DNA from: Prinia subflava
Taxonomy: Eukaryota; Chordata; Aves; Passeriformes; Cisticolidae
Length of the DNA stretch: 64,000 bases
Direction of reading: 5' to 3'
NCBI RefSeq assembly: GCF_021018805.1
Contig: NC_086247.1
Coordinates: 94,877,338-94,941,337 of the forward strand
In this document: piece after piece, positions 36,301 through 47,931 of the stretch
How positions within the stretch are numbered: the stretch's first letter is position 1
Layout: the number at the start of each line of letters is the position of its first letter
Notes under the pieces: generated by a model
The model's database searches: none
Told to the model about the DNA's origin: nothing
Seen by the model: the letters and a program-made list of their open reading frames with translations, nothing else
Translations under genes and position numbers: made by a program

Positions 36301-36984
36301 ATTTTGAGTGTGCCTCTTTCTGCAGTTATCTGACTAGAACTTGGATCAAAAGTTGTTAGTCTGCTCTTGAACTAATCCTCCTTCTTTTCTGTCAACTAGG
36401 GCAGCTCAGACAAATTTTCAGAGTTTTAACTGCCTTTCTTAGTGGTAGAAGAAACCCAAACCCAGAGGCGGGAAAGTGGAAGGTCACACAGCTTTCCTGA
36501 TGTCAAGGCATCTGGGAACTGGCCAGGCTCTCAACAGGAGATGCTGTAGGTGACTTGAAATCACCTTCCTCATCCCCATTTCCTTTTCCTGGACCTAGTG
36601 TAGCCTGTGTGGAACACAGAACTGAGCTCCAAGTCTTTCATTTCACCAGGATGGATGATGCCAAGAAATGTTTTTCAGGTTGTAACTGGCACTCCCACAA
36701 ACTATTAGATATTTTACCTGCAGCAGAATGACACTCATTTGTGAAATTTCCTGCTGTTAAAAACATCAAAGAATGTAGTTTTCATTGCAGATGAAAATGA
36801 AGCTATTTTGAAAAAAGCAAGGGGGAAACACATTGGTACCAGCAGTAAAAACTGTATGACTTATATTCTCAGCAGATTTTAAGGTGTATTGTACATTCTG
36901 GAATCCCATTTGTTATATTAATGCACAAAACTTTACAAAAGCAGTTTTTTTAATTGAAAGCAAAGCAGTATCCTGGAGGGTTCT

Positions 36985-37005
36985 TTAATCAAGGTACTTG
37001 ATTAA
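36985..37005. repeat. Perfect 9-bp palindrome with 3-nt spacer
   Basis: TTAATCAAG, GTA, CTTGATTAA. Perfect arms. Possibly chance. Confidence 0.9.
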
Positions 37006-40000
37006 TCAGTGCTTGAGTCCTGAAGACCTGGCTTCTAATCTCAACTTTGGAGATGCAGTGGCAGCCTTGTTGAAATCAGGAGCACACTCCCATTTCTGGT
37101 CATGAGGCCAGAGTTCCACATGCTGTTGAAAAAAAGTTTTCCAGAGTGTCCTAAGTCCTATGTAAGAGCCAGAACTGAAATAACAGTATCTGAAAGACAG
37201 ATCTCTTGTCTGAAGTTTTGTGTATTAATTCAGCGTCCTCCTCTCCACATGAATGTTTTCATAAAGGTCTCTATCCTGATCTTGACTTGATCAGATCTAT
37301 AAATCTTTGCATAGTAAGATGAAAATACACAGGCCATAAACAAAGGTATCTGATGTTTGGATATGTGGCTAGCAGAAAGTATTAGAAGCACATAATCATC
37401 TTTTTTAAAACAAGGAGGCTTTTGTTCTTGTGATTGTCTTAGCACAGCTGTGAGTTTTATAGCGCCATGCCAATGAATGCACTCATTGCAACTTGTATTT
37501 TACTCTGAAAAGGTAAATTGGGAGTATTAAGCCACCAATAAGTATGTAAAAGTGGCAAAACCACAGGTAAAGTGTTACTGAAAGCTGCAGTCCTGCCAGC
37601 CATTTCATTTTAAATATGGCTCTTTTAAATATAACTTTTGCAGTAAAAGCTGTAACTCCTGGATGTAATATGAGCTATTGCTAATGTCATTCCCATGAAT
37701 TGCTTACAGTATTGAACCGTTAGATGTCTGACAAGTCCATATATCTCCTATACAGTATATATGAAAGTTTTTTGTGTCTAAACCATATGTTCTTTTTTGA
37801 CTCCTCTATATTCTGGAAATGCACGTGGTTTGGTGATATAGTTTATTTGAACAGGAACCATAGCAGACAGAATTATTCTTTCGTTGAAATGTATCCTTTT
37901 TCATACATCTCAGCTTCATGATTAAAGCAATTGACTCTTGAGGCGTTAAGTTTAGTCTGCTTCTGCCACAGTTATGCCTTTGAAAACTCCTGAGTTCACC
38001 TAGTGATTTCCAGTAGTCCAAATGTCATTAGAACAACATGCAGGTAGTCTGCAAAGTCCAGTAACACTGTCTACACTTTTGGCTTGGGTGAGCTTTTCCC
38101 TTCCTCCCTCTTGGCTAAGCCTCACAGCTCTGGGAGAAAACAAATAGCTTTCCTCATGGAAAGTTTTGCTTAACCTGGCGTGGTGCCTATGCCTAGACCC
38201 TCCTCGTCTCTAATGATGATTGAAAGTGTACATGCTACTGTGATAAAACATGCTGAGTCGTTAACATTTGGAGCTTGGATTATAGGCGATGAGTAAGGGA
38301 GGGCTGAAGTAATGCGTTCGAGTCAGACCTTCGGTGGACTTGCACGTCTGGGTTGGAGGGGGATCCTGTTACAAGAAACCACACACCCACGGGAATGCGT
38401 TTTGCTGTTTCTGGCAAGTTTGATGAATTGGGTCTCCCAGGGGGCCCACCAGAAGAAAGCCCCCAGAAGCACAGATGACCAGACTAGGTGTCTTTTCTGG
38501 TTTTCTGCAGCCCTAGGTGTGCAGTTGCCCACAGAGCAGACCTGCCTACCTCTTAGCTGTGGTATGCTGTGAAATACAGTAGGGAACTTTGTTTTCTTTC
38601 AACGCCAGCACTTACATTTCCAGGGAGCTCCTTGAGTCTCAGGCTTTCAAGGAAGTGTCCGGTCCCTTTGGAGAAGTCCTAAATGGCTCCAGCCCCATTC
38701 CGTGATGCCAGACACTGTGAAGGCAGAGGAAGCTGACCAAAGCTGCAACAAGCAGTGTTGAAAAGGCAGCCTTTGGTTGATGTGTGTCTGCATACCCACC
38801 TTCATGTTAGCACTTGGAGTTATCAAGTGTTTGTCTGAAACTGTGTTACTCCCCTCTCTTTCCAGCTGAGAGCAACTTGGAAGAAGTTGCTTCTCATTCC
38901 CATGCCCAATTCATTCTTCTATTTCTGTATCAATGGCTGTTAGTGTTGCCATTCCAAATGGTAAAGATTTTGTTGGTTATTTTCTGGAAGCTTTCCCTGC
39001 CAGTCGGGAGAGAGAAGTTGCTGTATCTGAGCCTTGGTAACTTTTACATCTGCTTTTAAGCCTGGAGCAGTGCCAAAGAAAATACACGGCTTGCAGAAGC
39101 ACAAGCTTCATGAGAAAGCTTTGTTCCAATGCAAATTATTTTAGGAATATGTTGTTTGTTTGAATTGTTTCTGCTGAGCTGAGCAATATTAGCTGCTTAG
39201 GTGTGGCCTTGTGCCTTGGCCTCCATGCTCTTGTGTCCTGAACTCCTTCTGTCAAAACATTTGTGGGGAAGTTGTGGTAGCAGGCCCCTCTTCTCGAGGG
39301 AGCTGAATACGGCACAGGCCTCCACAGCACCTCCGCAGAGCTGGGCTGGCGGCTCAGCCCAGCAAACACATCCGTGTCAGAGGGAGCAGCCTCCCTGCCT
39401 TCATGTACTGCACTCTTGGAGAGGCACTGGCAGCCTGCTGGATCCCCAGGCTGTGGAGGGCCTGCCTCTGCTCCCACTTAAGTCAATAACACTGTTCCCT
39501 TTGGGTTCATTGGGAAAAGGACCAAGCGCGTGGCTGGTAGTTAAAGCACACATAATAGCTGTATTCATGCCCGATAGACAGGCAGAGAGGGAGTTTTTCC
39601 AAGCAGATTTCTGCACCACTCATTGTTTCATCTCTGTCTGCCGGACGGCTGGGGGCTGGGTCAGGGTCCTGATAGTGTCTTGACCATCACTGCAGAGAGC
39701 AGGCTGCATGATAACCTGGCTCCAGGTCTTTCCTCCTCCCTGAGGAGCTGATGCTGATTGCAACCGAAGGGGGCTTCCACAACAACCTTATCACCAGACT
39801 GGGAGGAAGCTTATGAAAAAAAGCAGACCCTAAAATGTTCCCCTCCTCCTCTGTCACTGAGGAAGTCTGCAAAGCCTGGGTATTGAAAATACCTGGGAAC
39901 AATCACGAGTAAGAAATACAGTAGGAAAACTGCAGCCCTGTTCCTGGCTGGCCAGCCTGGCTGGCTTTGGCAGCAAACCAGGGGGCTGGACCAGCCCTCT

Positions 40001-41019
40001 GTCTCCTTTACAGGCTTCACTTTTAGGCCTTCTACATTTTGCACACCATGAAACCTACTGCAAGACAAATAGCAGAAAGTGAGTGAGATGGTGCTGCAAG
40101 TGTGTCAAAACTCTCAAACCATATTGTTCCTGAACACATAAATTGCAGTATGTGCACTGGACCAGTCTTGAAAAAGCAATGCTACAGGCTATCCAAATCT
40201 ATAATTAGGGGATTAATTCTTTGATCCTTATGTAGTTATAGCTCATAATGTAAATGCAAGAATGTTCCTCGCTTGCCTTTCCTTTGCACAACTAAAACAT
40301 GATTTCTCTGCGTAATTTTGACTTTTCTGCAGACATACTGCAGAAGAGAATGCAGAAGACAAGATTTTACTCTTCATGTCTGTACTGTCCAGATTGCTTT
40401 TGATATTTGATTTCTGTGGGAGCTAGCGCCGAAGATCTGTTCCATTTCATAACTTTTGTGATAGCTTTGGGGTTGCAGAATAGGTATTGCTGTAGATATT
40501 ATGAATCCATTTTGGTATTCTGGGAGCAGCAGTCAGTTCCTTTTCTAGTGCTTCAGGGAAAATATGTGTTTCAGTGTCACCTCATAAGCAAAATCTTCTG
40601 CAGATTACTTAGGGAGTAGAAAAATCACTATTTTGGGTCACAAGAGAAGCCTCCAAAAATAACAAACTGAAGAATATTTATTTTAACCTTTATTTCTATC
40701 ATGCTTATGCAAATCTATATGCAGATAAAGTGTCTGAAATTATCTATAACACTTTGTAATGTGTTCTAATTCTTTTACAGCTTTGTAGCTGTGGTGGGTG
40801 AGAGTGATCTAAGTCTCTTGTACTCATAATTGACTTTTCTGAAAATCCTGCAGATGCCTGTTGAGTGAAGCCTTTTGGAAACCTGAGGTCAGGTGGAAAA
40901 GCTCATCCCTTGGAGGTTTTGTTGTGCATAATCAGTTCCTGAACCATTGCAGCTCCATACTGCTGCTCACCTCTGGGCTGCGATTGTCAATGGTGCTGGC
41001 AACTGAGCTTTTGCTATCC

Positions 41020-41084
41020 AGTTATTCTTTTGGAAGACTAGAAGACTTTTGAATAACTTCAAAAGTTATTCTTTTGAAGACTGG
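41020..41084. repeat. Nested direct and inverted repeats
   Basis: GAATAACTT (41051-41059) pairs with AAGTTATTC (41063-41071) across a 3-nt loop. Overlapping it, CTTCAAAAG (41057-41065) pairs with CTTTTGAAG (41071-41079) across a 5-nt loop. In addition AGTTATTCTTTTGGAAGACT (41020-41039) recurs nearly unchanged from 41064. All pairings are perfect by inspection. Confidence 0.9.
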
Positions 41085-43494
41085 TAATTTCTTTGCTATT
41101 AGTTGACTTATATTTTTTCCTCTGTGATGACTTGTGTTCCACAAGCTCCAGGCTGCACTTCTACTCAGCTGTTGGCTTGAGGCCTTTCACCTCAGACCAT
41201 CTGCACGAGGCATTAACAACTTCTCCAGGCGTCTTCTTCTTATAGTAATGTCTTTGAGTCAGTAGTACTGGGAGGTTCAAATGTTCTTCTCAATATAATA
41301 TGACTTTGTATGAACTTGCCGTATAAAAAGGGAAGCCGCTTCTGGTTTTTTTTCAATTACACTCTTTGTTTTCGTTGTTCTGAGAAACTTCCCTGACTCA
41401 TTAGCTGTTAACCACTGCATGACAAACCATGGGCCCCAGCAGTCAAAGGCTAGAGCTTCTTGAAGTTGCTAGAATTGATGCCACACAAATTCCAGTTTTG
41501 AGAGTGTTGTAATGAGTCCAAGTTTTTCCAAGTTGTACCTCAGCCAGACACTGCACAAGATCTCTCTGGAAGGGCCACCAGAAATGGAGATGGCTGTTCT
41601 ATTCCAGACCCTGACCTCCTAGGTAACTTTGAAAGAGTTCTCAGGTATTTTTTCTTTGTTTTTTCTTCCCCACAGAGAGTATGCTAGGATGAGGAAAGAC
41701 ATCATTACAGACGAAAAAGAAAAAAGGTGATTCTAGGGCAGAAAGTGCCATCAGCCACAGGGAGACAACTATGCTTTTTGCATCAGCAGACAAACCCAGG
41801 GGCAATGGCTGCTTCAGAAAACTTTCCAGGAATTCTCCCACTATTTCTGGAAACCTGCACTGGACCTTTATAGGCCAGAAAAGCACACTGCTATCTATTT
41901 AAGCCACAGATTCACAGTTGGATGAGATGTCACCACTTGGTAGGAACCTCGAAATCTCCATTGTTATCAGACAAACTGCTGATTTCTGCCCTATTCAGCA
42001 CATAGTCAGAGTTGTAGAGGTAAAGGTGACCATGGTCTTTGGGGTTAGAGGGTTCAGGCTTTCCTTTTTGCATGTGACATCCCAGATATTTCATGCCATT
42101 TCAATGGCAAACTGAAGTCTTAAAGAGGAACCAGTAGTGCTGAAGTCAAGGAAGGGCTTGCCAGAAGGACATGCTAATGTGAAAGCAGTTTCTTGGTGCT
42201 ATTTTAGTAGCTAACGCACAATTCCAGAGATAGCTACAGCCCTCCATTTAATTGGTGTGTGCTTGCTGGCAGAGGCAGTTCTGTGTTGCAAGACTCCAGG
42301 ACCCCCAGTCAAAGCTGGGGCTCTACATGGGCTGCAGCATTGGAAGGGATGAGGGAATGGGGTCCTTTGTGACAAGTACAGGCAAGTGCATGTGTGTATA
42401 TACATTCACTCTATTTGGGAAACTTAGTAAAGAAAATAATATAGAAGCTGTCTCATGAAGCTGTAGCATGGTCAGCAAGCATTTCAAAGTTTCAGATTTA
42501 AAGCACAGCTGTGAAACTACCTGATGACATAATTAGAGTGAAAGAAGGCCTGAGAAAAAGAGAAATGAAAGGAGGGTTAAATATAACATCCCCATTGAAA
42601 CAAACAAAAAAAAGCATAGATGAATTCTGGAAGAAGAGGGGAAAGGATGAAAGGATGAGTGTTGGTGAGAGAGAGAGAGGAGTTTGTCTAAAAGTGAAAT
42701 AGTACAAATGAGTAGTAAGAGCCCAGGATTTGACTGCCATGGAAAAGTGTGTCTAAAGAATACCTCTCTTTGCCCCCAAATAATTTAAGTATAGAGGAAA
42801 ATGAGAGGAGATGATGAAATGAGCATTGTGCTCCTTAAACTTATACAGATCCACGGAGAGAAGGCAGAGGAGCCTTTCTGTCTGTATTGATCTGCAGTCT
42901 GCAGTGAGATGGCTGCATTGCCTGCAAGTGGAAAGGTTTGGTGGGCAGCTCCCCTAGGGCAGGACCTTCATATAACCCCGTGGCTTATTTCCATGTTCAA
43001 TAGACAGGTTTTCTAAGGGGCAAGGAAGGGGCTTCAGAGCTGCCACTGGGTTGAGAAAGCTCCTGCAGGGAGACCAAAAAACCCTCAGAAATACGGTGAA
43101 AATGAAAGGGTGGGAAGTAGTCTTTGAATAAATGTAGTCCCATCACCTGAACTTAGTTAGAAATTTCCGTATCAGTTTTAAGACTTAGAGTGTAATAGGG
43201 CATTCAGTTAAAAAGAGAAAAATAAGAGTATATTATCCATTGATTTTTCCCCAGTTGGAAACTACCCAGAAAAAACAGTGCTAGAAGAAGTAGAAGTGAT
43301 CAGACCTTGACAAGGCAGTTGAGGGTTTGTAAAAGCTCACTTTCAAAGATATACAACTGAAGAATAAAACAGGAAATCCCCTTACTTTGCAACTTTCGAA
43401 AGATGGCATTCAAGTTACATTTAGGATGTGATCCAAGTGCCATGAAAATTTTTTTCATCAACTTTGATGCATGTTCTAAAACAGGATGTGTTAA

Positions 43495-43784
43495 ATCAGG
43501 GAAAATAATAACAGATTCTCAAGTAAATTAACAGAAGATTCGCAACAGATTATGAATCACTATATTAAAGAATCAATTAGAGTCAGCTATTTACATAAAG
43601 GCAGAGTAGTAGCAAAAGAAATTTTGAACTAGGAAAAATCAGAACATCTGCTGAAATTTCCAAAGCTATATTTACTATTATCTTAGGAAAAGCACCTGGA
43701 CTGAATGGTGTCTCATCAAAAACATTTAAGTGTTTCCAGACCAAAATCACTTGGATAGTTCTGGAAAAAAAAATCATCTGCTAA
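43495..43784 (+). mobile_element. Decayed non-LTR retrotransposon reverse transcriptase fragment, L1-like
   Basis: One reading frame (codons starting at 43539, 43653 and 43689) gives FATDYESLY at 43539-43565, then after about 28 codons with three stops EISKAIFTIIL followed by GKAPGLNG (43686-43709) and, downstream, KTFKCFQTKITWIVLE up to a stop at 43782. The order and spacing match the start of LINE reverse transcriptases of the L1/Tx1 type: a '..YY..LY' motif, then 'EEI..AI....GKAPG.DG....FYK.F'. The CR1 equivalent motif differs (KS.G.DG...). A GKIITDS segment in another frame upstream (about 43495-43520) fits the preceding part after a frameshift. Stops and a frameshift make it a dead fossil. 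No EN domain or 3' end was recognised. Confidence 0.65.
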
Positions 43785-45576
43785 AGTAAAAGTCCTCTCT
43801 AATCCCTTCCACTGAATTTTGTCTTGAGGAACATCACCGTTTTAAACCAGAACACCTTCTGCTGCCGTGAACTACTTTGCTGGAACCAAGGCCTGCCCTT
43901 GCATAACAGTCCCATTAGCTAACTGTTGGGTAGACTTTATTATTATAAGGAATATTTTGGATTCAAGCACTCAGCACAGAGGAGTGTATGAAAAGTAAGC
44001 AGACTTCGATAGAGATGCCAGAATTCCTGCCAAGAAATCTACAAATGGATGGACCTTTTCTTTGGTTATTAGATGAATATTCAGAAAAAAATCTGCTTTT
44101 GAAATTTTCAGCAAACCTATTGTCATTTATTTTAGTGAGGAAGGGGGTAAGATACCGGGCTGTCCATGTTTCATGGTGTGAGTTGTGACCGTAAAAATGT
44201 TTGGTCAGCCAGCCAGAGATCAGCCAGATGTATACTTGATGTTTCAAGGCTATTTTTATGGTTTCTCTGATAATAAAATCTAGATTTCTGCAGCAACGAA
44301 CACAATTTCTCTGCTGTCAGTTAAGAGCCTGCTTCAGGGAGGAGGTGGCAGATGCTTGTGATGCCAGATGAGTCTGTATCATGCTTTCTGTTGTGTATGA
44401 TCCCCTGAGGGATGTGGCCATGACCTCCCTGTGCCTATTTTTGGAAAAATATCTGTGTTTAGAAAGTTGTCTGAAGATGGATTTACATTTCATATGAAAA
44501 ACTTTTGTTGGGGGGAAGACACCACTGGAGGGGGAAAACCCCACATCTTGGGACACTAAAATGATTGTAAGAATTCTTTGCTGAGAGGTCGTAGATAATA
44601 TTTCTCGTAATACAGAAAAGACATCTAGATTTTACATTGCTGCTGCAAAATGAAATCCTACGAATCTTATGAATGGGAGAACTTACCTTTGGGTATTTTT
44701 GATAAAGGCAGCTGGAGTAAGTCAGCATAGTTCCATGTAATTGTAGTGTAGCTGCACTGATTTCTACCTGTTCAGACCCAAAACAAATTTAAGAATGAAT
44801 GTACTAGCTGCAGGGGCAATTCTTCTAGCTGTATCCTTCCTTGGGATTACCTTGCTTTTAAGTACTAACAGAGATTTCTGTGTATCTTTTTCTTTTTTTT
44901 GCAGAAACTGTACTTTCTGTTATGTATCTGTGTCTCACATGCCAATGGAAATCAGGGAAGGAAATTAATTTGTATGAATGGACTTCATAAACTTCATGAT
45001 TTACCAGTAATGAAATCCGGGTTTGCAGAATGAGAAATAATAGGGCTTTTCCAAAATATCTTAATCCTTGGCTATGATTAGTGGCATAAAATGAACCATT
45101 CTTTCCTACGTGTCTAAAGTCCAAGTTGTGCTCCATGTGATATTCTTTCCAGTCTCATGTCAGTAAATAATTGCCATGCTGTTTTTTAGACTGTCTCTGA
45201 CCTTCACTATGCTCGCTTTTCTTGAACAAAAGTCAGGAATTGTTGCAGATTGATCTCCTACTGTGATCTGATCTGGTCTGCTGTGAAAGGAAAGCTCGTT
45301 AATCCTACTCCCAAATTCCTTACCCAATTTACTATGAATGTACTACTCTATAAGCATATCTAATGCAGCACAGCCATAGCAGTGCTTAAAACAGGACTAG
45401 GCAATGCCTCATATTATCTAACTACTTCTACTTGTGCAGGAATACAAATTCACTCTCTTTGTATTGTTAAGGGTGACTTTTTAAAAAAATGGTTTAGCTA
45501 GTTTAAGTTTCATGGTTTTTTGCCAGACTATTGTCTAGTCTGTCTAAACTTGGCCAGTTTGTTTAATTACCTGAAC

Positions 45577-45596
45577 ATGAACCAAATATGGTTCAT
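45577..45596. repeat. Perfect 8-bp palindrome with 4-nt spacer
   Basis: ATGAACCA, AATA, TGGTTCAT. Short and possibly chance. Confidence 0.9.
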
Positions 45597-47149
45597 ATCT
45601 TCAGGAGCCTCTTTTGAGGATGGGAAGAACCAAGTACCTTAACAAGATCTTGTTTTAACAACTAAAAATTGGCAGCTGTGCTGTGTACTCAAGTGAAGCA
45701 AAGATTTTTAGTTATAGAGAATTAGTTTAAAATCTAGAAAAGAAAAACTGCAAGCTGCTACTAAAACCCTGTGCATGGTTTTCCACTATTCCCTAGAAAG
45801 TGGGTAGGGCTCCAGGATCACACTGTACCCACATGCATATGCGCTAAAACCAACAAACTGAAGTAAACACAGAAATATGCTTGTCCTGCTTGGGTAGTGG
45901 AAATCCGGAGTAAGTCTGCTGACCTCAGGGAAGTCTTGCATGCTTCTAAATTCAAGCAAAATAAGAGAACACATCTACTTGCTTCTTTTGCATATCAACA
46001 TTAAAACATTTCAAATGGTCTTTTGGGAATAATGAACAAAATAGTGTTTACAATACAGTGACTGGTATTTTTTCCTGTCAAGCCTTCAGAGCAGTACATT
46101 GCGTATTTATATACTACCTTTGCAGATGTCTGTCTGTGTTTAATAAGAACTTGATGCAAAGCTCATTGAAGTGAGTAGGAATTCTTCAGTTGTCTCCTGC
46201 ACTATTTGGATCAAGCTCCAATTCACAATCACGATAACCTTCACTTATTACTCTTTTAAAACATCCGATATTGAAAAGAAATAAGGCATGAAAATCTCTA
46301 ATATTGGGTGCAAATTTCAGGACCCAAAACTTGATGCAGACACAAGTTATAGCTCCCAGAGTAAGTGCAGAATTACATTAATTTGTTAAGGCTAATGGCA
46401 CATACAATAACCTGAAATGCTGCCTGTATTTCACTGACTGCAGCGTTTCAAGCACACTCACTTTGATTGTTTGGATGTGCTGATATTTAAAGCAATGTTT
46501 GTGTTAGTTGCAAGGGATCTCACAGAGATCTCAGTGTGTTCTTGCACACCGAGTGGTGTGTAAGTATATTTTGCATGAGTGCACCATGTCTGTTTCTGTC
46601 CCCCTTTATACCAGTAGGACAGAGACATTCTTCTGGAGTAGTTCTCATACAAATATATAAGGTTCCTTTGTGGGAGCATTTTGAAAGTCTCTTGAGTGGC
46701 TGTACTCGTTCATGCGGTCTGTAATGAGACAATGACAACACTGCAGCATGTGTTCTCCATGAAAAACAATGTCATTTCAACATTTTTCCACTTTCTGTGA
46801 TGTTTTTCTCTAAAGAGGGGCCCTTCTCTATGTGTACAAAGATTTCTGTTGCATCTCTGCATAGATAGCCACACCAAAGAGAAAGCATGAAAGTTCCTAG
46901 GGCGGGACATTCATCCTCACTTATCTGGCCCTCAGAGACATTAGCTAATCGAGGCATGATACTCCATACAATAGGACAAGTGCTATAATGCTACCTCTGT
47001 TATCCCAGCAAACATGGAGACTTATCATTTCCATGGCCATTTTACAGGATTTGTTTGCTTCTGACAACAACATCCACAGCCTATGGTGCTATCAACTCCA
47101 GCAGTGAATCTGATGCTGGCTCTCTGTGTTATCATCTCCCTAATAGGTC

Positions 47150-47237
47150 TTTTTGTTTGTTTGGTTGGTTGGTTGGTTTTTTTGGTGGTTTTTTTTGGTT
47201 TTTTGTTTTGGTTTGGTTTTTTGGGGTTTTTTTTGTT
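47150..47237. repeat. G/T-only low-complexity tract
   Basis: Starts with GGTT units (ttggttggttggttgg) and continues as T runs broken by GG and GGGG, with almost no A or C on the + strand for nearly 90 bases. Probably an expanded (GGTT)n microsatellite. Confidence 0.9.
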
Positions 47238-47841
47238 CCCACCCCATTTGTGAGAATTTCTCCCCTGGAGCTCTTCTCTATCAGGCCCCTGCAGCTGCTG
47301 TTATTTTAGATATGGCAGGAAGTAGGTATCGGAAAACAGTGAGAGCTCACAGCACTCAGAAAAATCTAGAAATTCCTCTGATTTACCGCAGCCTCTGGCT
47401 CCAATCAAAGCTGGTTGAAAAAAGAAAATGAAAAGCGAGAAGTGGGGGAAGGTGGAGGGAAAGACCCAGGCAGACAACTCTGGCTGTGTGTGTTAGGAAG
47501 GAGTGTTTCAGCCATCACCTCCTGCGGGGTACCAAGGAGATGCTCCATGTGGCCATGTGGGATGGGGAGTGCTTGGCTGGAAGCAGCATTCCATGGCAGA
47601 GCTGGGGCTGCCACCCTCTCCAACAGCCAAAAAAACCTCTTTTTGCCTCCCAAGAGACATGTTTTTCATCCCTTTTTCATGTTCTCCCCCTCACATGTCT
47701 AGTGTGCACCTGAAGCAGATCAGCCTCCCTGGCCATCCAGTAGCTCCTGTAAATGCTTTTAGCAGCACTTACCAAGAGGTGCCAGCCAAAGACAGTGGTG
47801 GAAAGTCACTGTAGAAGAAAGCTTACATGACTACTTCTATC

Positions 47842-47931
47842 ATTATTATTATTATTACTGTTATTATAATTATTATTATTAATAATATTATTATTACAAC
47901 CACTATTATTTTTTATTATAATTTTACAGCT
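47842..47931. repeat. (ATT)n microsatellite, imperfect
   Basis: Mostly ATT units on the + strand, with an inversion to TAATAATA in the middle (about 47880-47886), giving internal self-complementarity. Interrupted by ACTG and ACAACCACT. Confidence 0.9.

Noticed and set aside
36005..36359. 100- and 69-codon open frames with FIFIFI and YLYLYL repeats
   Set aside because: Artefact of the hexanucleotide array, which cannot contain a stop in those frames.
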